DNA from: Prorocentrum cordatum
Lineage: Eukaryota > Sar > Dinophyceae > Prorocentrales > Prorocentraceae
NCBI GenBank assembly: GCA_963575745.1
Contig: CAUYUJ010015949.1
Span: forward strand, 66,001-130,000
Reading direction: 5' to 3'
DNA length: 64,000 nucleotides
Shown here in pieces: positions 12,245 through 23,738 of the stretch. Made by a program: the position numbers and the translations under genes. The notes below the pieces were generated by a model. That model searched no databases. It was not told the origin of the DNA and worked only from the letters and a program-made list of their open reading frames with translations. The number at the start of each line of letters is the position of its first letter. Positions within the stretch are counted from its first letter, which is position 1.

Positions 12245-12372
12245 CAGAGGAGGAGGAGGAGGAGGAGGAGGAGGAGGAGGAGGAGGAGGAGGAGGAGGAG
12301 GAGGAGCAGGAGGAGCAGGAGGAGGAGGAGGAGGAGGAGGAGGAGGAGGGAGGAGGAGGAGGGAGGGGGGGT
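12245..12372. repeat. (GAG)n trinucleotide array
   Basis: Over 100 bases of GAGGAG, producing spurious poly-Glu and poly-Arg frames. Confidence 0.95.
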
Positions 12373-12392
12373 CGACCACGAAAAACGATGAG

Positions 12393-12535
12393 GGTAAACA
12401 TGGGCTCTGCGGATTCCTTGGATCTGTGTTGGACTCTCCTGGCGGCGCTTCTGGCGCAGCCCCTGGCGTGCTCCGCGCGCCAGGGACGGGGACGCAGCGC
12501 CGCTCGAGAGATCCGCACGGACCTCCGAGACATTC
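12393..12535. repeat. Family B element, copy 3
   Basis: It contains GCGGATTCCTTGGATCTGTG, the core CTGGCGGCG...GCCCCTGGCG, TCCGCGCGCCAGGG, and the AGAGATCCGCACGGACCTCC arm. Confidence 0.65.
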
Positions 12536-12979
12536 TCTTCATGCATCTATTTGTGATCGATGTCTTATTCATTGTTGTGCCTATCGGCGCGCGGTGGCGC
12601 GGGCCCTCGCACACATCCCAGGGCTGGACCTACACGGTGCTTTGGCGTTTTCGTGGGCCGTTTTCGGTTCGACTTCGTTTTGCGGTAAAGGCGGAGTGAA
12701 GATAAAGCGAGGGAAAACGAAAACGAAACGAAAACGAAAACACCGTTTTAGGTTCAGCCTTGTCACATCCCCCTCCCCCTCCCCCCATGGAGGCTCCCCC
12801 ACAGGACGCTTTGCTGCAACCAGTCGCACTTGAACAAAGGTCCAGAGCCGGACACCCCCCCTCCCGCCCGCCCCGCCCCCGCCCCTTCCGCCCAGTGTCG
12901 AAACGCCGAACAAAAAGCACACGTTCCTCATTTCGTCTTTTGGAGGGCGAGGGAGGGGGGAACGCAGAAGAGGGGGGAG

Positions 12980-13025
12980 GAGCTGATCAACGCCATAGAC
13001 TTCCACGACGTCGTCATCGTGCAAG
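12980..13025 (+). CDS. DEAH helicase exon 1 (lead-in to motif I)
   Basis: This exon encodes ELINAIDFHDVVIVQ plus the first base of the next Gly codon. In DExH helicases this is the helix and first beta strand just before the Walker A loop (pattern E-L-hydrophobic-x-x-I-x-x-x-x-V-V-I-V). The 3' border is a GC donor at 13,026. The 5' border is uncertain: AG at 12,978-12,979 followed by GAG fits the AG|G rule, but upstream AGs at 12,965-12,972 would add KRGE or similar. No preceding exon was recognised. The surrounding open frame is much longer but is GC-rich repeat shadow and is not conserved. Confidence 0.75.
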
Positions 13026-13394
13026 GCAGCGTCTGCTCCCTCTCGCTGCGGCCCCCCCCATCCCCGCGGCCCCCACCGCCTGCCCCCAGCGTTGCCCCCT
13101 TCTCCTCTGCCCCTCCTCGCCTCCTGGCTGCACGCTGCCCCTCGTGCCCCGCGCGCGTCGGCGAACCCCGAGGCCCTCGAACCGCCGCTCCCGTGCCCTG
13201 CGTGCGAGCCTCCTCGCGCAGAAGGGCCCCCGCGCGCCCGCGCAGCGCCCCGTGCGCTGCAGTGCGGCTCTGCCCCGGCTCTGGGCCCCTCCGCCGCCTC
13301 TCCGCTCTCGGGCCGCGCCGCGCCCTCTATCGCTCGCCGTCGGCGCGCACCGGAGGGCCGCCCCTACGGGCGAGTCTGGGCACGAGAGCAGGGT

Positions 13395-13542
13395 GCAGGA
13401 GGAGGTGGACCCTCCTCCTGCACCCTCCTCCCTCCTCCCTCCTCTCTCCTCCTCCACTATTGTTCCCTCCCTCCTCCCTCCTCCCTCCTCTCTCCTCTCT
13501 CCTCCTCCTCCTCCTCCTCCTCCTCCTCCTCCTCCTCCTCCT
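13395..13542. repeat. (CTCCTC)n / CCTCCCTCCT array
   Basis: A pyrimidine array in intron 1, directly upstream of the 132-bp duplication. Confidence 0.9.
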
Positions 13543-13806
13543 GGGGTCAATGCAGACGGGGGTCAGCCGGGGCACCGGATCCTGCAGGATCTTCGGCGAA
13601 GACCCCCTTTTGGCTGACCCGGCTTCGCGAGCCGCTCGTGGCCGCGAGGCGGCCGCGCATATTGGCTGCCTCAGGGGGTCAATGCAGACGGGGGTCAGCC
13701 GGGGCACCGGATCCTGCAGGATCTTCGGCGAAGACCCCCTTTTGGCTGACCCGGCTTCGCGAGCCGCTCGTGGCCGCGAGGCGGCCGCGCATATTGGCTG
13801 CCTCAG
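13543..13806 (+). repeat. 132-bp tandem duplication, two apparently identical copies
   Basis: GGGGTCAATGCAGACGGGGG recurs exactly 132 bases later (13,543 and 13,675), and I saw no difference between the copies. The unit contains CCGGATCCTGCAGGATCTTC. The period is a multiple of three, so one frame stays open, but the predicted peptide is not recognised and lies in helicase intron 1. Confidence 0.95.
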
Positions 13807-14857
13807 GTCTGCGAAGACCTGCATTGCAGATTTTTTGTTTGTTGTCCTGCATTGCAGTTTTCCGGTTTCCTGGCAACCCGGGTCTGGATTGACCCGGGTC
13901 AGAAGATCCGCGAGCGAGCCCCTGCCTTCGACCGGCGCGGCCGTGTTGGCAAGGGGGAGGCTTTCGTCGGTATCGACGTCTCGAGCCCCGCCGGAGTTCC
14001 GCGAGGGTTTTTTGGATCGGGGCGCACGCTGCGAGCGCCGGAGGCGACGACATGGGGGTCCCAGCCCCGAGCCCAGCAAGAGCGCGTGGATTTCCAACAG
14101 ATTATGTGTGAGGCGTTTCTCCTCCGAGAGTCGAATCGATCGGGTCGAGACGAGCCGTGCTCTCACCACCTCGGTGCGGGATGTGCCCGTCGAAACCCGA
14201 AGAGAGCAGCCGTTATATCCCCATCAGGGGGGTGGGTCGGCCAGTGGGGGGGCCCAGCCCACGCTCCGGGGAGGGGGGTCGATTTCATCGACGCTCAGGT
14301 TTAGGGCATCCAGGAGGGGAAAAACACACACACACAATCGTCGATCCCCAGGAAAGTATGGGAAGATATGGGAAGTGGGGGTGAAGACGAAGACTCAGAA
14401 AATATAGGAAGCTATGGGGAGTCCTGGTATCTTTGTGTATTCATTTGTGTGTCCCAGGGCCCCTTCACCCATCCCTGCACGTGCACCGAGCTCCTCGGCC
14501 GACCAGCTGACACTTGGCGCGGTTGCTTCGAGCCCCTCTCTGACAAGCGGAGAGCACACGCCCATGCCCAGAAGGGAGCCAGGGGGGGCAGACGGGGGCC
14601 ATGCGTGCGCGTCGTCGGCTGGAGAGCCCCGCGCAAACGGGGGCTTCCCTGGCGGCCCGACGACCCGCGCGCGTGCACACTGCCGCTCCTCCCTCCCTCC
14701 CACCCCCCCCTGTGGGCCTGGGTCTGTGCGCATCGCTCGCTCGGCACTCCCGGGATCCATCCGACGCACCCTCCGAGCCGGCCTGCGCTGCCGGCCGATC
14801 CCGCCCGCGGTGCCAAGGCCAACCGCTGGAATGGGGGGGGGGGGGGGCCGCCTGCAG

Positions 14858-14907
14858 GCGCCACGGGGTCCGGCAAGACCACGCAGCTGCCCCAGTTCGT
14901 GCTGGAG
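14858..14907 (+). CDS. DEAH helicase exon 2 (motif I, Walker A)
   Basis: The exon completes the split Gly codon and reads ATGSGKTTQLPQFVLE. With exon 1 this gives GATGSGKTTQ, the Walker A/motif I of DExH helicases that binds the ATP phosphates, followed by the usual LPQF helix. The acceptor is CTGCAG|GC and the donor is GAG|GCACG, a GC donor. An 11-base run of G lies just upstream (about 14,834-14,847). A miniature element (family A) starts only 27 bases after the donor, at 14,935. Confidence 0.88.
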
Positions 14908-14934
14908 GCACGAGCGTCCTTTGTGTGAGCATAC

Positions 14935-15139
14935 TCGGCGGCGGCCGAGGGGGGGAGGCGAGAAAAGGATCGGGCCTTGTCAGAGGGCGGCGGCGTGTCT
15001 CAGCAACCGTCGCGTGCTCCCTGAAGTTTCCAGTGTCTTCGGGGATAGCCTTGGAACCTTTTCAGTGGCCCCTGGGGGGGCTTCCGAGCCTTCTGAGAAG
15101 GCCCGCTCCTTCGCACTCCCCTCCCGGCGCGCCGCCGAC
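14935..15139. repeat. Family A element, copy 1
   Basis: The ends TCGGCGGCGGCCGAGGGGGG and CGGCGCGCCGCCGA are inverted. The middle holds CTTCCGAGCCTTCTGAGAAG. It begins 27 bases after the exon 2 donor. Confidence 0.7.
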
Positions 15140-15327
15140 ATTGAGAATGATGAGATGGCGTCAGAGGAACACGAAGCTAAACATTTTTATTTGGATTTCC
15201 AGGTTACAATCGGCCCGACGTATAAGATCAAGGTCGGCTGGGGAAGGGTACCCTGATGCTGTTCGTGTTCGTCGGAGCATGAAACCATCTCGTCTGAAGA
15301 ATATACATTTGCAAAACACCATGCTCG

Positions 15328-15462
15328 AAGGTCCGTGCTGATCTCTTGGATATGCGCTGGACCCTTTCTGGCGTCGCCTGCGGCGCCGCCCCCAGCGCGC
15401 TCCGCGCGCCAGGGCGGGGGTCCCAGCACCCAGCACCGACCAATTTCACGCGGACCTCCGCA
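15328..15462. repeat. Family B element, copy 4
   Basis: GATCTCTTGGATATGCGCTG, the GGCGCCGCCCCCAGCGCGC core and TTTCACGCGGACCTCCGC arm. Confidence 0.65.
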
Positions 15463-15759
15463 AGTAACCCCCGTGCGGGCGATAATAACGTACTCCCGGA
15501 CGTTCTTATCCCCCCGCCGGACCCCCGAACTTTCTTCCCCCCCCCAGGGGGATTCTTATCGCCCGCGCGAGAGGGTATCGTTTTGGCCGCGAGGCCTGGA
15601 GTCTGTGTGCCCAGGGCGCGCGCCGCCTTGGCCGCCCTCGGCCCCCCCAGGGGCGGGCGGGGGGGCTTCTCGCTCTCGCGCATTTCTGGGGGGCGGCGAT
15701 CGTGCCCCTCTGGCTAGCAGCCATTTCGGGGCGCACGGCCGCCCCTCACACTCGACGCC

Positions 15760-16395
15760 CAAACTCGCACTGCATGCTCGCACTTCGCACTCGAGGCCCC
15801 CGAGAGGGCTCAGGAGGCCCCCCAAAACTGCCCAACAGGCCCCCCAGGGCTGCCCTAAAAGGAGGGCCAAGAGGATGAACCCGAACGGACACGTCGATGC
15901 TCCCACCCTGAGATGGCCCCGAGAGCGCCCCTCGAGGAGCGTGAGGCGCCCCACGACAGGCCCCACGACAGGCCCTCGAGGAGACCCCAGAGGCCCCCAG
16001 GAGCTGTGCGCCCACACTCGCACTTCATACTCGCACCCCGCACTCGCACCCACACTCACCCCCCATGCTTTACGCCCAGACGACACGAACGCGAGACGCG
16101 GGTCAACTCGGCGCACTAAATCGGGGACGCCCACCCCACGGTCAATTCGTACTTCGCACTCGAGGAGTCAGCTCGGACAACCAACTCGCGAAATCCAGTC
16201 GGCACCTCCAATCGCGAAGCCAAGGCGTCAAATCCACTTGGCACATCAATTTGCGAACTCAGCTCGGCAGGGCACCCCGCGAAATCAACTCGGCAAATCA
16301 ACTCTGCAAATCAATTCTGTAAATAAAATCGGCAAATCAAAACGGGAAACCAACTCGGCAAACCAATTCGGGAAATCAATCCGGGAAATCAAGTT
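15760..16395. repeat. Degenerate short tandem arrays (CACTCGCACTTCG; AATCAACTCGGCA)
   Basis: CACTCG-type words at 15,760-16,170 grade into 10-13-base AAATCAACTCGGC units at 16,175-16,395. Neither is coding. Confidence 0.6.
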
Positions 16396-16471
16396 CTCGC
16401 ATTGAGGCGGAAAAGCAGCCCCTCTGGAAGGGGTTGAGAAGCCCAGGCGTTTTATTGTTGTGGAGGGCGAA

Positions 16472-16655
16472 CAATGGAGAGGAAGCGTGCTGCTAAATAA
16501 TTTCCAGATGTCTAAACCATGCGTTAAACATGGTTTAAACGTAAACACATGTTTAAACAAACATGTTTAGAACATTTGACCGACATCTTAAACAAATTTC
16601 AAATTCAATGATAGGACTGTCAGGGTGTCCATTGTCGTAGCATCCACAACTTTAC
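16472..16655. repeat. Dispersed element family E, copy 1
   Basis: CAATGGAGAGGAAGCGTGCT, TTTCCAGATGTCTAAA, palindromic CATGTTTAAACATG-like words and GTGTCCATTGTCGTAGCAT match 28,332-28,510 in order. Bases 16,655-17,740 include a family F-like segment (17,460-17,640) and no supported gene. Confidence 0.7.
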
Positions 16656-17469
16656 TGCTTGAACCGATTCAGGTGCGACTCATGAGATTTGACATTCGCA
16701 TTCAGCATCGGCGCTGGCAGATCCACCATCGAAATCGCGCCCATGATCGAAGGCGCACCTAACAATCCTGCCTCGTCCCGTTCCGATTCTGCTCCGTCCC
16801 CCGCTTGCTGCGGCTCAGTCGGGCTTAGTCCTGGGCTGACTCCGACCTAGTCCGGCCCAGTGGTCCCTGGACTATATGGCTCGATCGCCCCCTCCAGTCT
16901 TCACGAAGGCCTCTCGGGAGCTGCCTCCTCGGAGCCGATCACGACGTCGCTGTCTTCGGGTGGGGCCGCGGGCGCCCGAGCGGCGCCGCGGGGGCAGCGC
17001 AGAGAGGAGGGCAGCGGAAGTCCGGGGGCCCCAGGGCCGTGCAGTGACTGGAGCAGGTCCCGCGGGGAGCTCGCAGGGCGGTCCGTCGCTGGGCCCTCCC
17101 GGGACCTCCGCGTTTCTCAGACACCCGAAGCCGTGTGTCTTCTTGCTTTTCCCCTCCCAGTGTGCGGCCTCAGATGTCCGGACCCCTTCACTGTGGGTAG
17201 CTTGCGTCCCAGATCAAGTTCTCTCTTAATTTTCAGCAGCCGCTGACCAGACCCAGAGTCCGAAATCGAGGAAAGGACGTCCAGACCGAAAAGTCATGTC
17301 GTCGGAGAGATGGGCTCCCGGCGCTGAAGACATTCTGGGCGGCGGTCCCCGAACCGCCACTTCTCCTGGATGCACTCGGCGGCGCGCACAAGGGGTTGGG
17401 GCGAGGGAGGTGGCCTTTGATCAGGCAGGGTGTTTGTTTCTCGGAATGGATCGGCGGTTCCTCTCATCG

Positions 17470-17580
17470 GACGGGGCTAGGACGAGGATAAAAATCCGTT
17501 CCGGAGCGTTCGGGGACGTTCTCAGAGCGTTCTGGAACGCTCTGAAAGGCCGCGGCGCAGGATACAGTTTCCAGGACCGC
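17470..17580. repeat. GACGGGGCTAGGACGAGGAT / AGAGCGTTCTGGAACGCTCT dispersed segment
   Basis: The same text, slightly diverged, occurs at 52,374-52,470 and a partial copy with the palindrome TTCCAGAGCGCTCTGGAA at 25,610-25,640. Confidence 0.7.
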
Positions 17581-17734
17581 TGGATCTTCGAGATTCTCGA
17601 TTCAGCTCCACCCGAAAATGTCCTCGTCATGGTTTCGTCCTACCTCGTGGCTCGGCAGAGCCGTGTGGGCCCTCCGAGCAACCATCCGTCTGTCTCCTCG
17701 GATGCCCGCCCCGTCCCCATTCGGCGCCCCGCCA

Positions 17735-17743
17735 CCGTCTGTG

Positions 17744-17775
<32 letters not shown>

Positions 17776-17799
17776 TGTGTGTGTGAGAGAGAGAGAGAG

Positions 17800-17831
<32 letters not shown>

Positions 17832-17835
17832 TGTG

Positions 17836-17892
<57 letters not shown>

Positions 17893-17895
17893 AGG
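17735..17895. repeat. (GTGC)n and (GT)n microsatellite
   Basis: GTGCGTGC, then (GA)n, GTGC again and a long GT run, in helicase intron 2. Confidence 0.95.
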
Positions 17896-18386
17896 GCTCG
17901 GCCTTTAGACGCGCGCGCGCGCCCGCCTCTCCGACCTTGCTACGCCCTGTCACTGCGCGCGGGGCCGCGACGCCACAATAAATCGATATATTGAATCGCT
18001 TCGCTCATTCCGCCGGCCCGTATTGTGCCATCGCGGGGTCTTGGGGGGTCTTGGGAGCCCTTGGAATCTTCGTGGGAGCTTCTTGGGAACTTTGGGAGGC
18101 CTCGTGGATGGCTCTGGGTGGGCCCTCTTGGTGGTCTCTTGGGGGGGTCTGCCTGGCCTCTTGGGGGCCTCCTGGGAGCTTCCTGGGGTTCTCTTGGGGG
18201 CCTCTTGGGGCTTTCTTGCGGCCTAATGGGGGCCTCTTGGGGCTCTCTTGGGGGCTTCGTGGGGCTACTTGGGGGCTTGTAGGGGCATTTCGGGGGCGTG
18301 TTTGGTCGGGAGGCTCAAAATTTCCGTTCAGGTTGCCCCTGTGGACCTCAATCATGGGGCCGTCTTGGGGCCTCTTGGACCGTCTT

Positions 18387-19469
18387 GAGGGTTTCTTGGG
18401 CCTTCTTGGAGCGCTCTTGGGCCGTCTTTGAGCGGTCTTGAGGGTCTCTCGGGCCGTCTTGGGGTGATCTTGGGGGCCTCTTGGACCGCCTTGAAAGGTG
18501 TGAAAGACGAAGAGGCGGATATGTTAAAAATGCACGTTTTCCTAAGGGAATGAGACGATTTTTGCTTGTGGGAGCCCTCTTGGGGCGCCGCTTAGGGACC
18601 TCTTGGGGCGTCTTGAAGGCCTGTTGGGCCGTCTTGAGGCCATCGTAGGCGCTTGGGGGTGATATTTCGGCGTCTCCCGGCTCTCTTGGACCGTCTGGAG
18701 GGCTTCTCGGGCCCCTCTTGGACCGATTTGGAGCCCTCCTGGGCTCCGAAAAAGAGTTCTTGAGGGTTTCTTGGGCCTTCTTGGAGCGCTCTTGGGCCGT
18801 CTTTGAGCGGTCTAGAGGGTCTCTCGGGCCGTCTTGGGGTGATCTTGGGGGCCTCTTGGACCGCCTTGAAAGGTGTGAAAGACGAAGAGGCGGATATGTT
18901 AAAATGCACGTTTTCCCAAGGGAATGGGACGATTTTTGCTAGTGGGAGCCCTCTTGGGACGCCGTTAGGGACCTCTTAGGGACCTCTTGGGGCGTCTTGA
19001 AGGCCTGTTGGGCCGTCTTGAGGCCATCGTAGGCGTTTGGGAGTGATATTTTGGCGTCTCCCGGCTCTCTTGGACCGTCTGGAGGGCTTCTCGGGCCCCT
19101 CTTGGACCGATTTGGAGCCCTCCTGGGCTCCGAAAAAGAGTTCTTGAGGGTTTCTTGGGCCTTCTTGGAGCGCTCTTGGGCCGTCTTTGAGCGGTCTTGA
19201 GGGTCTCTCGGGCCGTCTTGGGGTGATCTTGGGGGCCTCTTGGACCGCCTTGAAAGGTGTGAAAGACGAAGAGGCGGATATGTTAAAAATGCACGTTTTC
19301 CGAAGGGAATGAGACGATTTTTGCTTGTGGGAGCCCTCTTGGGGCGCCGCTTAGGGACCTCTTGGGGCGTCTTGAAGGCCTGTTGGGCCGTCTTGAGGCC
19401 ATCGCAGGCGTTTGGGAGTGATATTTCGGCGTCTCCCGGCTCTCTTGGACCGTCTGGAGGGCTTCTCGG
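18387..19469. repeat. 375-384-bp tandem satellite, three copies
   Basis: GAGGGTTTCTTGGGCCTTCT occurs at 18,387, 18,762 and 19,146. Each unit holds TGAAAGACGAAGAGGCGGAT, ATGCACGTTTTCC and GGCGTCTCCCGGCTCTCTTG. The third copy is cut short. Upstream 18,030-18,386 is a shorter-period CTTGGGGGCC array of the same base composition. Confidence 0.92.
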
Positions 19470-19570
19470 GTTTGCCGGGACCTTGCCAGGACCTTGCCGG
19501 GACCTTGCCGGGACCTTGCTGGGACCTTGCCAGGACCTTGCCGGGACCTTGCCGGGATCTTGCAGGGGTA
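19470..19570. repeat. 12-base GGGACCTTGCC tandem array
   Basis: About eight units of GCCGGGACCTTG, directly continuing the satellite. A TATA then TG microsatellite follows at 19,677-19,815. Confidence 0.9.
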
Positions 19571-19709
19571 CTTTTCGTCCGGGGACCCCCAGGGCCCGCC
19601 CCGCGCGCGCGATCTAGAAATATGGTTGAGCAGTTACCGGAGATCTTAGCACGCCTCTGGCCCGTTGGGCCGGCGAATATATACATATATATATATAGAT
19701 AATATATGT

Positions 19710-19752
<43 letters not shown>

Positions 19753-20112
19753 TGTGTGTCTGTGTCTGTGTGTATGTGTGTGTGGTGGGTGTGCGGGCGG
19801 GTGGGTGGTGGGTGGGGCGTGTGTGCTCACATGACTGCTCCCAGAACGCAAGGAAGCGCTTCGGGGCCGCTGAATACTGGGCCGGAGAGTGTGGTTCTTG
19901 CTCTTGGTATCCAGCCTTCTGCCCATCCCGCCACCGTGCCTGAGTAGTGGACAAGAGACAAGAGGCCTCTTCGGGAGGCCATGTGTGGTCTCGCAGGACG
20001 CCTCTCGGACGGCCCTTGTTCGGCCCCTGTGCGGCGTCTTGCCCAGAATGCGCAATGGGTCAAAATCACTACGGAGTGACGAAGGAATTGCGAGGTGTGC
20101 CCCTGCCGCCAG

Positions 20113-20202
20113 GCCGCCCTGGCGCGGGGCGAGCCCGTCAACATACTGGTGACCGAGCCCAGGCGCCTGTCCGCCATGACGGTCGCGCGGCGCGTGTCGC
20201 AG
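20113..20202 (+). CDS. DEAH helicase exon 3 (motif Ia)
   Basis: The exon has thirty codons in phase 0, including NILVTEPRRLSAMTVARRVS. This is motif Ia (usual form TQPRRISA), which contacts the RNA backbone, and the VARRV helix behind it. Joined to exon 2 it gives FVLE-AALARGEPVNILVTEP, the normal spacing from motif I. Glu in place of the usual Gln in T-Q-P-R-R is a small deviation. The acceptor is CGCCAG|GCC. The donor appears to be CAG|GACGCG, that is GA, a rare type reported in dinoflagellates. The frame stays open for about 100 nt downstream, but without family similarity. Confidence 0.88.
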
Positions 20203-21221
20203 GACGCGTTGCCTCGCGCCCCTGCGCGAACCACTTGCGAGCCTCGGGGGGGGGGGAAGCGAGCAGGGGCAATCGGCGGCCCATCGGAGGCCTATCGCTG
20301 ATCTATCGAAGATGCATCGCCGATTCCTCAGAGGAGGAGAGGATATCCGTTTTGCTGCCCTTCGCCCGTTTTCCCCTTGTTCGGACTCCTGGGAGGCCTT
20401 CTCGTCACCACCGCCGGATTTCCTCTGAGATGCTAGTCAGACATTTGGCGGGGAGTAGCGGTATCGGTACCTTTTGGCTTCCCCGATGCCAGGCCGACAT
20501 TTGCCTCGTATGCCAGTCCCCCCCCTATAGTTGCCTCTCAGGAGTGGGACTGGGGCAGGCCTCCTCGGAAGGTGGCGGGGCTTCTCAGACGTTCTCGCGC
20601 CCTCTGAGAGGCCGCTGGCGTCTTCGGAGAAGGCCCAGAGAGGTGCTCCGAAGGCCGGAGTTCTTTTGCGGCTTCTGGCAGCCCCGCGCCTGCTGCTTGC
20701 CCCCCTTGTGCTCGCCGCCAGGCGAGGGCGCGGTGGTGCCGTCTTATGCTCGCTCGGGGCCCTCCCTGGGGCCAGCCTCGCGGGTCCGTGTGATTCTGGC
20801 TCGGACGTGCTGCGGCTCTGGTTCGGCTCCATCTCGACTCCAGCTCGGCCCAGGCTCGACGCCAGCGCGGCCCCACTGCGGCGGACGCTCGGCGCAGCAG
20901 GGGCGCACGAGTGGAGCAAGGGGTCCCTGTAGGGTCCCTCGGCCTTCCCTCCCGCAGCGCTCGTAGACCCTCGAGTCTGGGGGTCCGCAGACCCGCCACC
21001 TCCGCCTTCCATGCCTTCCGACCTCCGCGGAAGGTGCGTCAGGAATCATCGAACCTCGTGGGCTCCTCACGCCATGTGCGGAAACCCGCATCGATCATGT
21101 CGAGAGAGGGGTGGGAGGTTAGGGCGGAAGGCCCGGAAGAGTGAGGGGGTTTGGGGAACCAACAGGGTGGCGCCGAGAGGCTGTGTCCTCGTAGTGCTGC
21201 ACCTCCATGAGGGGCCGCTGT

Positions 21222-21379
21222 TTACCAGCCTCGAACGTATCCCTATCCCTAAGATTGACACGCCAAAAGGCGATGACAATCTTAGGGATGCGCCCTCAAA
21301 GAGTAAGGGGATCCCTAATATTGGCATCGTGATGAGGAGGTGCCCAGCATAGGGATAGGGATATGTTCCAGGCTGGTAA
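21222..21379. repeat. Foldback element with TATCCCTATCCCTAAG arms
   Basis: The left end TTACCAGCCTCGAACGTATC and the right end GATATGTTCCAGGCTGGTAA are inverse complements. Inner AAGATTG...CAATCTT is also paired. Confidence 0.85.
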
Positions 21380-21664
21380 TGTCTGGCCCTGGGGCCGCCA
21401 CAACAGCGAGCCCGCCCCCAGGAAAGGGTCGAGATCCCAGGGGCCCAGACCACGGTCAAAAGTGGGCGCCCTCTCGGGGGAGAGGGGGGGGGCGCCGCCG
21501 ACGGCCGACGCACGGCGGCAGCGACGGAGGAGGCGAGCCGCTGCGAGGCAGGCTGGAGGGCCAGCGGCGGGCCAGCCCCGCGTGCCGAGGCCGCCCCTGC
21601 GCGCGCCCCTCGGCGTGCGGCCTGCGCTGCGCTGCGTCGCCACCGCCCGCGCCTTTTCGCCCTG

Positions 21665-21695
<31 letters not shown>

Positions 21696-22032
21696 TCGGC
21701 CGTCGCCGCCGTGTGGCGCCGGGGGCTCGTGGCCTCGGCGGCGGGGGGGCGAGGGGATGCGCCGCCCGAGGCCGTGCCGCAGACCCCGGCTTGGAGTCCT
21801 CGTCGCGCTCTGCGCCGGGCGACGCTGCAGCCGAGGGGCTGCAAGGAGGGCTATAGAGTTTGGGCGTTGACCCAGGGGACCCTATAGACGGGGAACGAGG
21901 CCCCTCTGTTCCTTACTGTCCACTTCGATGTCCCACCGCAAGCCTAAGGAAACCACAGGCTAAGTGTAAAGCAACTGATGATCTTTGAGCCCCTCCCAAG
22001 CGAAAAGAGTTCCTCCCTCAGCACCCCGACTG

Positions 22033-22210
22033 TACAGTTAACCCGCATAGTGAGGATGGGCAGCCTTCCCAAGGGTATCCTTGCATCCTTGCCTCCTCGG
22101 CCCATCCTTGGCCACTTTCGTTGGCCGCGCCCCGATCGAAAAGCTTCGAGACGGCCTTCCAAGGCCCGTGCACACCTATCGCGCGTCCTTGTGATACGGG
22201 TCGACTGTAC
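22033..22210. repeat. Family C element, copy 1
   Basis: It has the TIR TACAGTTAACCCGCATAGTG / ATACGGGTCGACTGTA and the interior CTTGCATCCTTGCCTCCTCG, AAAAGCTTCG. The matching copy is at 25,994-26,171. Confidence 0.8.
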
Positions 22211-22254
22211 TTGGAGCGGAGGGTGGGGCTCTGGCCTCGAGGCCATTCCTTCGC

Positions 22255-22320
22255 CTGGCATCGCTTGGACGTGTGCATTTTCTCTCGGCGGGAACCATTG
22301 AGAGGACGATCCTGGACCAT
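22255..22320. repeat. Family F segment (GGCATCGCTTGGACGTGTGC)
   Basis: This sequence, followed by TTTCTCGGCGGGAACC, recurs near 27,985, 48,128, 53,288 and, shortest, 53,664. It may be the end of one dispersed element family. Confidence 0.65.
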
Positions 22321-22559
22321 CGAGCAAAAACAACACGCACGAAACCAAACAACGCACGAAAAGTGCACGGGGAAAATGCAGAACAATGCACGAAACATGC
22401 ACGGGAAATGCGGAGGGTGGGGCTCTGGCTTCGAGGCCGTTCCTTCGGCCCCTGCCGGGGAAATTGTGGCGCGTGGCCGCGGCTCGCCGTGGCCGGCGGA
22501 GCCCCTGCCTTCCTATGCGCAGCGCTCCTGGTTGGGGCAGGCCCAGTCGGAGCTATCTC

Positions 22560-22745
22560 TCTCACTTCTCCTCCTCCTCCTCCTCCTCCTCCTCCTCCTC
22601 CTCCTTCCCCTCTACCCCCTCCTCTCTCCTCCTCCTCCTCCTCCTCCTCCTCCTTCCCCTCCTCCCTCTCCTGCTCCTCCTCCTCCCCCTCCTCCTCCTC
22701 CTCCTCCTCCTCCTCCTCCTCCTCCTCATCCCTCTCCTCCTCCGG
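22560..22745. repeat. (CTC)n trinucleotide array
   Basis: Pyrimidine array in intron 3 with CCC/CTT interruptions. Confidence 0.95.
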
Positions 22746-23738
22746 GATCAGGAGGCCCCATCGGCTCCACCCGGTGAGTCTCCAGCCGGACCTGGCCTCC
22801 CCGCAGGCGGCACGAAGTGCAATTGGAGCAAGGCGAACGTCTTCTTGTGCCTTGTTTGGCCGATCGGCGCGGGCCCTCGCCCCCCCCTCCATGCAGCAGA
22901 TCTTGGCTGTTTTGTGGCGTCTGTTTCAAGCAGTTGGAGGCTCCCCCATAGGACGAACGGTTGTAAACTGTCGCGCTAAGCTGAGGTCCAGATCCAGACC
23001 CCCCCTCCCCCCCCTTCCGCCCAATGTTGAAACGCCGAATAGGGAAACGTTCACTTGGACCAATTCCACTTGCAGCCAAGAGACTCCGTCTGGGTGTCCT
23101 CCAATTGGACTCAGATCCTCCTGAGAACAGCAGTTTTGCGTCGCGCCGACATGGTGGCGACCCTGGCGCGACCGTTCAAGGTTCGCCAGTGGTCCAGGAC
23201 CGGCCGACATGGAATGTCCGTTCCCATTGGACGGTCGGCGTGTTCAAGGCATGGTTAACGATCCAGGCGCTGTCAGGAGCCGGCGCCGATGTTGTCGCGA
23301 CGTGAACCTGCCGCACAGTGGAAACCCATGCCAAGATACACCCTGCTTGCCTCGAGGGTGCACTAGATTTCTGGGGTTTGGATGGTTTTGCTACGGGAAG
23401 CATGACGTGCCCACACAAAAGTCAATGGACGACCCAGGGTTCCAGGGTTGGATTCCATGTGGAAGGTTTCTTGCGGTCGAGTTTCTGCTGTATGATGGCC
23501 ATGAGGTCCGGGTGTCGCAAGACAAGTCGCGACGACGGTTTTGTTCAAGACTTTCGGCTCTGGAGGTCGTTGCCCAGCCTCTGAGGACCGTGACTGAACC
23601 CTGGCACTAGCAGGGAAGGAAGCGCTGTATGCCCGGGGGCCCGCTCCACAGAGAATTCGCGACGTCGGAGGAGGTGGGACAGACAGGAGGGCGAACGCGC
23701 ATGGCGGGAGCACGGTCCGCGATCCAGGTTTTGGGGGC

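Noticed and set aside
21480-21870. GC-rich block resembling a coding exon
   Set aside because: Open in several frames, Ala/Arg/Pro-rich only, nothing matching the helicase or another family.
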